Assembly: GCA_913042885.1 (NCBI GenBank)
Contig: CAJWLW010000279.1
Span: 1 to 6,521, forward strand
Direction: 5' to 3'
DNA from: an uncultured Lentisphaeria bacterium
Lineage (GTDB): Bacteria; Verrucomicrobiota; Lentisphaeria; JABSQK01; CAJWLW01
Length of the DNA: 6,521 bases
Made by a program: the position numbers and the translations under genes
The notes under the pieces: model-generated
Database searches by the model: none
What the model saw: only the letters and a program-made list of their open reading frames with translations
Told to the model about the DNA's origin: nothing
In this document: positions 1 to 6,314 of the stretch, piece by piece
Position numbering within the stretch: the first letter of the stretch is position 1
How the letters are laid out: every line of letters starts with the position of its first letter

Positions 1-424
1 AAAGCGAAGTGAGGTCAGTGGCCAGAGCGCCTGCTGGTTCACCGCCTTTCAATTCTTCACCCATCTTGCCGCCGTGTTTGCGGAGGAGGTCGGCGATTTC
101 AGGATGACCCTTGGCCAAATCTAGCGGCGTATCGCCATCCTCCATCTTCGCATTCATATCCGCACCTTTGGCGATAAATAGTTCGGCGACTTCCGTGTGG
201 CCTTCCCAAGCCGCAACATGCAAAGGAGTCCCACCTTTATCATCCTTCGCATTCACATCCGCACCATTAGCGATTAGCAGTTCGGCGATTTCCTTGTGAC
301 CTTTCCAAGCCGCATAATGCAAAAGAGTCTTTCCATTTTGATCCTTCCAATTCACGTCAGATGCCGACGGCCCACACCCCACCAGCACCACGGCTGCGAT
401 TGTTGTGAGTAGGAGGTGTTTCAT
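1..424 (-). CDS. Ankyrin-repeat lipoprotein, 3' end beyond the window
   Basis: The frame is open from ATG at 424-422 to the left edge, giving 141 visible residues and no stop. Residues 1-16 (MKHLLLTTIAAVVLVG) are a short signal peptide ending in the lipobox LVGC, so Cys17 should be lipidated and the protein membrane-anchored. Three ankyrin units follow at about residues 28-60, 61-93 and 94-119, with clear hallmarks: TLLHYAAWKGH, TPLHVAAWEGH, EIAELLIANGADVNAKD. The third unit is a degenerate cap (TPLDLAKGHPEIADLLRKHG). After the GEELK motif, where the related copies at 421 and 6460 stop within four or five residues, this protein runs on (GGEPAGALATDLTSL) past the edge. Ankyrin repeats mediate protein-protein contacts; the partner is unknown. 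The start is chosen for the signal peptide. Its ATG overlaps the TGA of a short upstream frame (ATGA), which suggests translational coupling, and there is no strong Shine-Dalgarno (GCTGAAGAAAA precedes the ATG). The function beyond surface scaffolding is not known. Confidence 0.92.
   Translation of the reverse strand, partial: MKHLLLTTIAAVVLVGCGPSASDVNWKDQNGKTLLHYAAWKGHKEIAELLIANGADVNAKDDKGGTPLHVAAWEGHTEVAELFIAKGADMNAKMEDGDTPLDLAKGHPEIADLLRKHGGKMGEELKGGEPAGALATDLTSL
68..343 (-). repeat. Imperfect 99-bp tandem repeat encoding ankyrin units
   Basis: The DNA repeats with a period of 99 bp (33 codons). The segment GCATTCA-ATCCGCACC recurs at about 150 and 249, and ATTCAC recurs at 251 and 350. 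Two units are full length (146-244 and 245-343). The third (68-145) is shorter and more diverged. Similarity at the nucleotide level, not only the protein level, points to unit duplication within the gene. Confidence 0.85.
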
Positions 425-426
425 TT
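389..426 (-). repeat. Inverted repeat, left copy: ankyrin-lipoprotein signal-peptide segment
   Basis: The 38 bp from two bases before the ATG through codon 12 of the ankyrin lipoprotein are identical to 6277-6314 on the opposite strand. Weaker similarity (CTGGTGG) continues for about 12 bp into the gene. The codons as well as the residues are conserved. Confidence 0.92.
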
Positions 427-564
427 TTCTTCAGCTTTCAATTCTTCACCGGTTTTTTCGCTTGGGCACATGTTGATGACAAGAAACGACAGAAATAACG
501 GCCAAAAGATCAAACGAATCGCTCGTGGTTCAAACAGGATTCGAATTTCGGTATCATCGTACAC
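421..564 (-). CDS. Possible small membrane peptide ending in an ankyrin-family tail, or gene remnant
   Basis: A 47-codon frame runs from GTG at 564 to TGA at 423-421, with no stop between. It has two unlike parts. The first has charged residues then a hydrophobic run (LIFWPLFLSFLVINMC) that could span a membrane or, less convincingly, act as a lipoprotein-type signal. The second, KTGEELKAEEK, is nearly the same as the C-terminal tail of the ankyrin gene at the right edge (KTSEELKAEGK). Its stop overlaps the start of the ankyrin lipoprotein (ATGA), so translation could be coupled. The simplest reading is that the 3' end of a former ankyrin gene has been joined to unrelated DNA, and that the open frame upstream is accidental or a new small protein. 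An internal ATG at about 495 would give only 16 residues. No clear ribosome binding site is seen for the GTG. Whether it is expressed cannot be told. Confidence 0.28.
   Translation of the reverse strand: MYDDTEIRILFEPRAIRLIFWPLFLSFLVINMCPSEKTGEELKAEEK
429..449 (-). repeat. Ankyrin 3'-tail repeat, left copy
   Basis: These 21 bp, encoding (E)ELKAE of an ankyrin-family C-terminus, are identical and in the same orientation to 6468-6488. The two copies bracket the giant gene/DJ-1 operon about 6 kb apart. A shorter match (TTTCAATTCTTCAC) also occurs at 47-60. Confidence 0.85.
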
Positions 565-566
565 GA

Positions 567-638
567 TTATTCATCGTTGAGCGCCTCGAAGACCTCGGTT
601 GCACCTGTGGGTCCGGGGCATTCTGCAAGACCACACAT
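567..638 (-). other. Very short unassigned reading frame in the gap
   Basis: A 23-codon frame starts at ATG 638-636 and ends at TAA 569-567. It encodes a Gly/Pro/Cys-containing peptide beginning MCGLAECPGPTG and ending EALNDE. The ATG is preceded by GGGGGAAGCATT, a purine-rich stretch that could serve as a ribosome binding site. The same frame is open upstream to a TGA at 701-699, so it could also be the worn 3' end of a lost gene. I do not recognise the peptide. With the 421-564 frame it accounts for most of the 280-bp gap between the DJ-1 gene and the ankyrin lipoprotein; nothing else is evident there. Confidence 0.1.
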
Positions 639-704
639 AATGCTTCCCCCACCGACCGGCAAAGAATGGGCGATGGTTGTTCTTTGTGAACAGACAGTTC
701 ATTG

Positions 705-1403
705 TCAGTCTGTCGCTACCTCACAGGAACGCACACGGTCGCCAAGGTTCGATTCCTGTGTTTTCAAGTAGTCTTCGATCATACCAACAAACTCGCGCAT
801 CCACGGGGACATATCCTTCTTACCCCGGCAACAGACCAGGTTACCGCAACGAACCACGGGTTCTGGAGTGTACACGGCACCGCAGACTTCGGCGTCAAAA
901 CGGCATTTCGGAATGGTCGTTACCGTGCGACCGGACAAGACCTTGGCCGTCGCGAGGATTTCGATGCCATGACAAATCGAGGCGACGGGTTTCTCTTGTT
1001 CGAAGAAGTGTTGGGTCAGATGGATTAATTGTTGGTCGTAGCGCAAGTATTCCGGAGCACGGCCACCGGGAAGTATCAGGCCGACGTAGTTCTCAGGATT
1101 GACATCACGAAAGGCGATGTTGGCTTTCAGATGGTAGCCCTTCCGTTCCTCGGTAATGTCCCAACCTTCGGTCAATTCGTGAATGACGAGATGATAGACC
1201 TCTGTTTCCGGCCCCGCGACGTCGACTCGGTAGTGTTCTCCAAGGCGATAGAAGGGGAACATCGTGTCGAGAACTTCCGCGCCATCGCCAACGACCACAA
1301 GCAACCTGGGGCGGTCTTCATTCTGCGTTGCATTGTATTGCAAGCTGGAGCGTTGGTTGGCCGAGTCGCCATCGGGAGAGGCTGTTCCATGGGTTGTTTC
1401 CAT
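705..1403 (-). CDS. DJ-1/PfpI family protein (class I glutamine amidotransferase-like fold)
   Basis: The product is 232 residues. The DJ-1/PfpI domain spans about residues 33-213: first strand and acidic partner in LLVVVGDGAEVLDT (Glu43), the family signature LILPGGRAPEYLR (109-121), and the nucleophile elbow ASICHG with Cys144, followed by GRTVTTIPKCRFDAEVCGA and the C-terminal SPWMREFVGMIEDYL. Members include cysteine proteases/chaperones and deglycase- or hydratase-like enzymes; the exact reaction cannot be assigned. There is no signal peptide, so it is probably cytoplasmic. The first 30 residues are a polar extension and the last 18 are not family-like. Seven cysteines (144, 167, 174, 186, 191, 192, 227) is a high number, including a CC pair where relatives usually have other residues. 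ATG 1403 is the first plausible start. The frame stays open upstream to 1847, but that part lies over the cytochrome domain of the neighbour. It follows the giant gene by 62 bp in the same direction, with no good promoter between, so co-transcription is likely. Confidence 0.92.
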   Translation of the reverse strand: METTHGTASPDGDSANQRSSLQYNATQNEDRPRLLVVVGDGAEVLDTMFPFYRLGEHYRVDVAGPETEVYHLVIHELTEGWDITEERKGYHLKANIAFRDVNPENYVGLILPGGRAPEYLRYDQQLIHLTQHFFEQEKPVASICHGIEILATAKVLSGRTVTTIPKCRFDAEVCGAVYTPEPVVRCGNLVCCRGKKDMSPWMREFVGMIEDYLKTQESNLGDRVRSCEVATD

Positions 1404-1434
1404 CAGTCTTGTTTTTCTTTCCTTGGTATCAGTA

Positions 1435-1451
1435 GTGAAAACCTTTTTCAC
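1435..1451 (-). promoter_or_regulatory. Perfect stem-loop in the intercistronic gap
   Basis: On the minus strand the sequence is GTGAAAA-AGG-TTTTCAC: a perfect 7-bp inverted repeat with a 3-base centre. It lies 14 bp after the stop of the giant gene and about 30 bp before the DJ-1 start. It is too AT-rich and lacks the U-tract of a classic terminator. It could be an operator, an RNA-processing or stability element that uncouples the two genes, or chance. Confidence 0.35.
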
Positions 1452-1465
1452 CCTTGTCTGCCAAT

Positions 1466-4400
1466 TCAATTCGTGGACTCTCCTGAAGGATGCCGACAGG
1501 TCAGGAGAAACGCTGCCAGATCGGCGATTTGTTCGTTCCCGAGAATCACCGAGAAGGTTGCCGGCATGGACGATTGATCCAGTGTTTGCCTCGACTTTAT
1601 TGATCCGACTTCTATGCGCTCCAAAGTTCCCTGCTGCGTAACGAGCAGAATCACGGAATCCGTTTCCTGCAGGACCGCTCCAGAAATCGTGGAGACATCT
1701 GTCTCGATCACCTGCAGGCGGTAGCCCTCGGTGATGACAGCACTGGGTTCGACGATGGATTGGATGATCGTTTTCAGATCGGATCGAAGACCGATTCCGG
1801 AAAGGTCCGGCCCCAGATTTTGTCCCTGGCCTTGGATGCGGTGGCATATCAGGCAGGCCGCGGCCGTCTTGCTGCCGAAGAAAAGTTCGCGACCTCGATC
1901 CGCGTCGGCACGTTCCGTCAGAGCCAGAACGCCATCGATCGTCGCCGGTTCGAGCGGAGTCATGGCTACCTCGATTCCCAATTGACTATTCAATTGAAGC
2001 AGCCGTCCGAAGAGTCTTGAGTCAGGCTGCTTCGACGCCCTCGCCAACAGGCGCTTAACGAGGTCGCTCTGCCCAAGATCGTTCGCGTCGAACCCAAGCA
2101 GTATGTCCAGAATTCGGGTTTGCGTCTGAACGTCTTCACAGGTCTCGAAAATGTGCGACAGGATTCCATCCCAACCCTCCGCTTGATCAAGCGCCGGCAA
2201 CACGTCCGCGGCGGCCGCCGACTCGGGTTGGAGATCCGTCAGCACCGGCCTGAAGATTACCGTGTAGTTGGACTTGTCGTCATCGCTGCCGTCCGTTGAG
2301 TTGCCACCAATGACGAAGGTGTCGCCCTTCTTGAAACGTTCTTGAAACAGGGTAAACCCAGCATCATCGGTGCTTAATTTTGTGTCCGTCCTGGTAAAGC
2401 GCCCGAGCCATTTGGGTTTGTCCGCTGAGCGTATTCGATCGTCATGCGCGATGTAGACGTCCATTGCGTAAAGGGTCGTGAACTTGGCCAAGCCGTCACC
2501 CAACGAACCGGCATCCTCATTGTGTGTCATCAGGTAGGTCGCACCTTTGAGATGCTCCGGCACATCGGTGAACCGGTAACCGCGATCCAAATAAATCTTG
2601 GCGCCGGCGTTCAGGCCACCGGCAAAGGCGACCGTTTGCTTGGCTGATGCTACATCGAGCTCGACCACCTTGGCGGCGACTTTCGGGATGTCGATCTTCT
2701 CCAAATCGGGCGGGCTCCAGGCGGACAAAAACGGCAACCGGGACAAGGTTTCGATGGCGCGATCCTGTTGATGCTGACCAGGACTTTCTTGCAGCTTGGC
2801 GAGCAGGAAGCCGCCAACCTGTTCCGGTGAACTTTGCGCCCGTTTGGCGAGCGAGAGGAGCCCGTTTACGGCGGAGCGACCGAGTTTCTCGTTTCGGCCA
2901 AGCGCATCCCAGAGCAGCGGCATGGCGTCGGTCTCTCGCGCCAGTGGCGTAAGAACCAGTGCGCGCTCATCATCTTGGCTCAATCCCTTATAGAAATTTT
3001 GAATGTCTCTCCACTCGTCATCCTCTTCATAGGTCGCGCGGGAAAGCATCGTGAGATACAGGTAACGCATTTTTGATGATCGCGCTTCATTTGCCCGCTT
3101 CATGAGATCGGAGACGGAGACGGACTGTTCCAGCACGATGCGGGTGGTGCTGTTCGGCATTTTTCGGGGCGACCGAGGATTCATGGCCCAGGTCGTCGAC
3201 CACTGTTGGATCCGAGAATCCGGATCCTTCTCCGCCAACGCCAACACCTCTTCCAACCTCATGTCGTGTCGCTCCAGCAAACTAAGCAGCGCTGCGAGTC
3301 GCACATTGGGGCGGTCGTCGCTCAGCAACTGCTTGCGAAAAGCAACGTCGCTCAGGTCACGGAGCGCCCCCCACCCGGCGTAGAAAACCAGACGGTCTTC
3401 CTCCTGGGCCAACCAGTCGATCAGGGCTGAGCGCAAGTGTGTCTGTTTTGCCTGCCAAATTGCCTGAACGGTCTCAAACCGAACGCGAGGCTCGGGATCC
3501 ATCAAGGCCACCACGATCCCTTCTGGCAATCTACCCTCGGGGCGGTCATTCCGGATCCGATGAGCCAGGATACGCAAGGCTTGGATGCGTAAATTGAGGT
3601 GGGTCGGAACCATCGAACGTGCCAACTTGCTCATGGCGGCGTCAATCGATTCGTCATTGGGGGCCATCCGCCCAACTGCCCAGATCGCCCAGGTTTCTTG
3701 TCCGCGGCTGAGCCCGCCCGACTTGATCAATTCGATGAGCGGGCCTCGGACTTGATCACCCCGGCGCACGAGCTCGTCTTGTGCGTTGACCCGCCACACG
3801 GGTAGGACGTCGTGATTGAGATCGTCGAGCAATTGATCGACACTCCACTCGGCATAAGGCAGAGATCGCTTCTTGGGGAACCATTCAGTGCGCGGGGCAA
3901 TCGGTTGTCCGGTATGAACGATCCGAAGGATCCAACTGCCGACGCTGCCCGGTTCGTAATGGTAGTCGCCGCCCCAACCACAGGTGTAAATTGTACCGTC
4001 CGGCCCGAATTCCATATCAGTGGGCCGATAGAGCATGGCTCCGCGTTGGGCAAATGGCTCCCAGCGTCCGCCATTGGGCTGCATCAAGGCACCGTCCCAT
4101 GAGGGCCGATACACGTAGGTTCCGTTGAGCCAGTCGTTCATGAAAAACACATTGCGGTACTCCTCCGGAAACTGTTGGTGCGTGTAGTAGATGATCCCTG
4201 TGCCTGACCCGGGAAACACCGGGCCGCTGACCGGTGCCGTCGGGGGATGGTTCTCACCGGTCCAATGGCTGCTATAGCTGTGCCCCCAGCCAAAGTGTGC
4301 CCCGAAAAACGGCATGATAATCCGATCACCTTGGTTTTGGTCGTTATCGGTGCCAAGCCAGTTAAAACCGTCGTCCATTGTCATGTCCCAAGGGTTGCGC

Positions 4401-6037
4401 AACCCGCGAGATACAATTTCAAGATTGGCGCCGAGCGGATCGCAACGAAGAACGCCACCCTCCCGGCCCCAATCATCGTCCCAGTGATGGTAGGTCTTCT
4501 TGTATGTCTCCTTGGTAAATGTCTTCGGGGGATAAAAGTCCGGCGCACCGGGAGGATGAACGACGTCCCACAGCTCCCGAAAAGGACGCGGGGCGAGGTA
4601 GCCATATTTTTCGGGCTGGTTATGGCCTTTCGAGTTTCCCTTCGACATGTAGAGTTTTCCATCCGGTCCCCAATTGAGCCCATGCAACGCATGTTCTCGA
4701 TTGCCAAGATCGGTGTAAACCATCACGTATTCATCGGCCTCGTCGTCGCCATCTAAATCCCGCACGACCGTCAGTTCAGGCGCATTCGCCACGTAAAGAT
4801 CATTTCCCTTCCACGCCAATCCCTGAATACTGTTGAATCCCACGGCAAAACGTTTCGACACGTCCGCTGTCCCGTCGCCATCCTTATCGATTAGCAAAAG
4901 TACGCTGTCGGCCGGTGTATCCTCTAAATTCCTTGGGTATTGAGGCCCCTGGCCAAGCATCATTCGGCCTTTGGCATCGAAACAAATCGCTGTCGGCTTG
5001 TAGATCATGGGTTCTCTGGCGAAAACGCGGACCTCAAACCCCGCCGGCACCTTGGGCAGTTGCGACCGAGACAGCGACTGCCTGGCCGGGGTGGAACCAA
5101 TGGCACTCAGAAAATCCTTGTACGCGAATGCGGGGTCAAATTCATTTGCCTCTCCGTGAGCGTGAATAAAAACACCATATCGCAGCCGGAATGGCTCCCC
5201 CTTCTTGACCAACACATTTTGCTTTCGCTTGCCTCGCCCGTTGAGTTCGCTTTCACCCAGTGGATTGGCGATGAGCAAACCGGTGTCCACGGCGTGCCAC
5301 CACGGTTTTCGAAAGTTCGCCGGGTCATTCATGATCATGATGCCGGCGTATTCGCCTTCGATCGGCCCGCTGTAGTCGCACCAATCTGATTGATTTGTCC
5401 GGATTTCCTTCAAGTCCGTGCGGCCTTCGCTGTCGAGAATGCGCCCGCCTTTCCTCGACGCAACGGCAATCGGTGTCGCCACCCTAAAAGCCAGCCCCAT
5501 CTCCTCTTGATCCCCGAGCCAAAAGTCACTTTCCTCACGACGGAATGTGCTCTCGCAAATCAAGAGAATTCCGTGGGGGCGATTGAGCAGAGTGTATCGG
5601 CAAACCTGCTCGCAGAACGTTTCGGTTCCTTCGTTGGTAAGAAGCTGGTTCCGAACGGCAAACGTGCCGCGGTCCTTGCCCCCTCGGGGTTCCTCGATAA
5701 AAGTTCCACCAATGATTTTGGCCTTCATCCGCCAGTAGTCGTTTCCGCCCACATCTCCGAATCCCCACCAGATGCCGGGATGATAGGTGTCGTGATCCGA
5801 GAAATCGTCCGCTTTTGGCGGGTGATTCCGCGTGACTTGGATCCCCTCGTCTGGTTCATGCACTTGCTTGAAGTAGGGGCGGGTTGTCTCCGGGTCATTC
5901 CAGACATAGGTGGCGAACGATTCGCCATTGATGGAGATCTCCATCTGTCCCTCGCCCTTCTTGAACGCAACCTGACCAAGGGCGGCGCAGGTAGTGAGGA
6001 ATAAACAGACTAGAATATGACGTTTCAGAATTAACAT
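1466..6037 (-). CDS. Secreted DUF6807-dehydrogenase-HEAT-cytochrome c fusion protein (PVC-type heme-binding CxxCH protein)
   Basis: The product is 1523 residues, exported by a signal peptide at 1-21 (cleavage likely after CAALG; LTTC is a poor lipobox). Domains in order: (1) about 28-312, DUF6807/PmoA-like, with RPYFKQVHEPDEGIQVTR, DHDTYHPGIWWGFGDVGGNDYW and ANPLGE; the database name 'methane oxygenase PmoA' is misleading. (2) About 327-712, the 'membrane-bound dehydrogenase' propeller of the sorbosone/glucose dehydrogenase-like class (TIGR02604), with VPAGFEVRVFAREP, Asp-rich calcium-type loops DKDGDGTAD (384-392) and DLDGDDEADE (427-436), GLRNPWDM and TDNDQNQGDRI. (3) About 725-1100, HEAT-type helical repeats. 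(4) About 1125-1265, a beta-sandwich module (GGLNAGAKIYLDRGYRFTDVP, LKGATYLMT, VYIAHDD). (5) About 1380-1515, a PVC-type heme domain with CLICH at 1395-1399 and probable axial Met1491 (SSMP). It probably oxidises a carbohydrate or related substrate in the periplasm and passes electrons to its own c-heme; the substrate is unknown. No frameshift is seen. The start is fixed by the signal peptide. Confidence 0.95.
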   Translation of the reverse strand: MLILKRHILVCLFLTTCAALGQVAFKKGEGQMEISINGESFATYVWNDPETTRPYFKQVHEPDEGIQVTRNHPPKADDFSDHDTYHPGIWWGFGDVGGNDYWRMKAKIIGGTFIEEPRGGKDRGTFAVRNQLLTNEGTETFCEQVCRYTLLNRPHGILLICESTFRREESDFWLGDQEEMGLAFRVATPIAVASRKGGRILDSEGRTDLKEIRTNQSDWCDYSGPIEGEYAGIMIMNDPANFRKPWWHAVDTGLLIANPLGESELNGRGKRKQNVLVKKGEPFRLRYGVFIHAHGEANEFDPAFAYKDFLSAIGSTPARQSLSRSQLPKVPAGFEVRVFAREPMIYKPTAICFDAKGRMMLGQGPQYPRNLEDTPADSVLLLIDKDGDGTADVSKRFAVGFNSIQGLAWKGNDLYVANAPELTVVRDLDGDDEADEYVMVYTDLGNREHALHGLNWGPDGKLYMSKGNSKGHNQPEKYGYLAPRPFRELWDVVHPPGAPDFYPPKTFTKETYKKTYHHWDDDWGREGGVLRCDPLGANLEIVSRGLRNPWDMTMDDGFNWLGTDNDQNQGDRIIMPFFGAHFGWGHSYSSHWTGENHPPTAPVSGPVFPGSGTGIIYYTHQQFPEEYRNVFFMNDWLNGTYVYRPSWDGALMQPNGGRWEPFAQRGAMLYRPTDMEFGPDGTIYTCGWGGDYHYEPGSVGSWILRIVHTGQPIAPRTEWFPKKRSLPYAEWSVDQLLDDLNHDVLPVWRVNAQDELVRRGDQVRGPLIELIKSGGLSRGQETWAIWAVGRMAPNDESIDAAMSKLARSMVPTHLNLRIQALRILAHRIRNDRPEGRLPEGIVVALMDPEPRVRFETVQAIWQAKQTHLRSALIDWLAQEEDRLVFYAGWGALRDLSDVAFRKQLLSDDRPNVRLAALLSLLERHDMRLEEVLALAEKDPDSRIQQWSTTWAMNPRSPRKMPNSTTRIVLEQSVSVSDLMKRANEARSSKMRYLYLTMLSRATYEEDDEWRDIQNFYKGLSQDDERALVLTPLARETDAMPLLWDALGRNEKLGRSAVNGLLSLAKRAQSSPEQVGGFLLAKLQESPGQHQQDRAIETLSRLPFLSAWSPPDLEKIDIPKVAAKVVELDVASAKQTVAFAGGLNAGAKIYLDRGYRFTDVPEHLKGATYLMTHNEDAGSLGDGLAKFTTLYAMDVYIAHDDRIRSADKPKWLGRFTRTDTKLSTDDAGFTLFQERFKKGDTFVIGGNSTDGSDDDKSNYTVIFRPVLTDLQPESAAAADVLPALDQAEGWDGILSHIFETCEDVQTQTRILDILLGFDANDLGQSDLVKRLLARASKQPDSRLFGRLLQLNSQLGIEVAMTPLEPATIDGVLALTERADADRGRELFFGSKTAAACLICHRIQGQGQNLGPDLSGIGLRSDLKTIIQSIVEPSAVITEGYRLQVIETDVSTISGAVLQETDSVILLVTQQGTLERIEVGSIKSRQTLDQSSMPATFSVILGNEQIADLAAFLLTCRHPSGESTN
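5011..5091. repeat. Direct repeat copy A, inside the giant gene at a domain boundary
   Basis: These 81 bp encode residues 316-342 of the giant protein (PARQSLSRSQLPK then VPAGFEVRVFARE), which is the linker and first strand where DUF6807 ends and the dehydrogenase domain begins. A copy in the same orientation lies at 6137-6216. I count three substitutions and one 1-bp gap over 81 columns. Similarity stops abruptly on both sides. Confidence 0.9.
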
Positions 6038-6057
6038 AACGGCAACAACTTTCTTCC

Positions 6058-6086
6058 ATTAGACCCGAAAATCACCGATGTTTCAA
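6058..6086 (-). promoter_or_regulatory. Sigma70-like promoter of the giant gene/DJ-1 operon
   Basis: On the minus strand TTGAAA (6086-6081) and TCTAAT (6063-6058) are separated by exactly 17 bp, each with one mismatch to the consensus -35 and -10 boxes. Transcription would start near 6051, leaving a leader of only about 14 nt with no clear Shine-Dalgarno before the ATG at 6037. The palindrome AATTCGAATT at 6096-6105 lies 9 bp upstream of the -35 box and could be a regulator site. Confidence 0.45.
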
Positions 6087-6136
6087 TCTCGTTCCAATTC
6101 GAATTTCTCGTTTATATTTGCGTTTTTCTTGCACTA

Positions 6137-6216
6137 GTTCACTGGCGAAAACGCAACCTCAAACCCCGCCGGCACCTTGGGCAGTTGCGACCGAGACAGT
6201 GACTGCCTGGCCGGGG
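6137..6216. repeat. Direct repeat copy B, displaced fragment of the giant gene
   Basis: This 80-bp copy of 5011-5091 lies upstream of the giant gene's promoter. On the minus strand it still reads PARQSLSRSQLPK and VPAGFEV. A 1-bp deletion then shifts the frame (AFSPVN, stop), and an in-frame TAA lies four codons before the PAR. It is therefore a non-coding relic, not part of a gene. Confidence 0.88.
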
Positions 6217-6276
6217 AAGAGCTTTACGCCAAGTGACAATAATAAGACACTCTTCTCAACTTTCTAGGTCATGTTG

Positions 6277-6314
6277 AAATGAAACACCTCCTACTCACAA
6301 CAATCGCAGCCGTG
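6277..6314 (+). repeat. Inverted repeat, right copy: signal-peptide segment on the plus strand
   Basis: It matches 389-426 exactly as an inverted repeat, and codes for MKHLLLTTIAAV at the start of the plus-strand 53-codon ORF. Past this point the two genes diverge completely. Confidence 0.92.

Larger units (their letters stand above)
6038..6278. other. Divergent intergenic region
   Basis: This stretch separates the start of the giant gene (minus) from the 53-codon ORF (plus). From the giant gene outward it holds a sigma70-like promoter (6058-6086), an AT-rich segment with the 10-bp palindrome AATTCGAATT at 6096-6105, the displaced 80-bp repeat copy at 6137-6216, and about 60 bp of AT-rich DNA before the plus-strand ATG. 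No further gene is visible. Confidence 0.7.

Noticed and set aside
68..343. Tandem 99-bp repeats considered as a CRISPR-like array
   Set aside because: The period is continuous coding sequence for 33-residue ankyrin units, with no spacers of unrelated sequence.
690..713. Inverted repeat ACAGAC/GTCTGT spanning the DJ-1 stop, considered as a terminator
   Set aside because: The stem is only 6 bp with a 12-base loop and is not followed by a U-tract on the minus strand.
746..756. GGTTCGATTCC, which resembles a tRNA T-loop
   Set aside because: The flanking bases do not form a proper 5-bp T-stem, no acceptor, D or anticodon arm can be fitted upstream, and it lies in the C-terminal coding region of the DJ-1 gene.
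577..771. 64-codon plus-strand frame beginning MSASKTSVAPVG
   Set aside because: It overlaps the 3' end of the DJ-1 gene antisense, its first 128 bases show no ribosome binding site or family features, and nothing in it is recognisable.
1404..1847. Upstream extension of the DJ-1 frame to an ATG at 1847, giving 380 residues
   Set aside because: The added part lies almost entirely over the cytochrome c domain of the giant gene in another frame, is rich in Arg/Pro/Ser without family similarity, and the DJ-1 domain is complete from ATG 1403.
1029..6004. Long plus-strand frames opposite the giant gene and the DJ-1 gene (for example 1029-1577, 4247-4756, 5390-6004)
   Set aside because: They are antisense shadows of strongly conserved minus-strand domains, with no recognisable protein features of their own.
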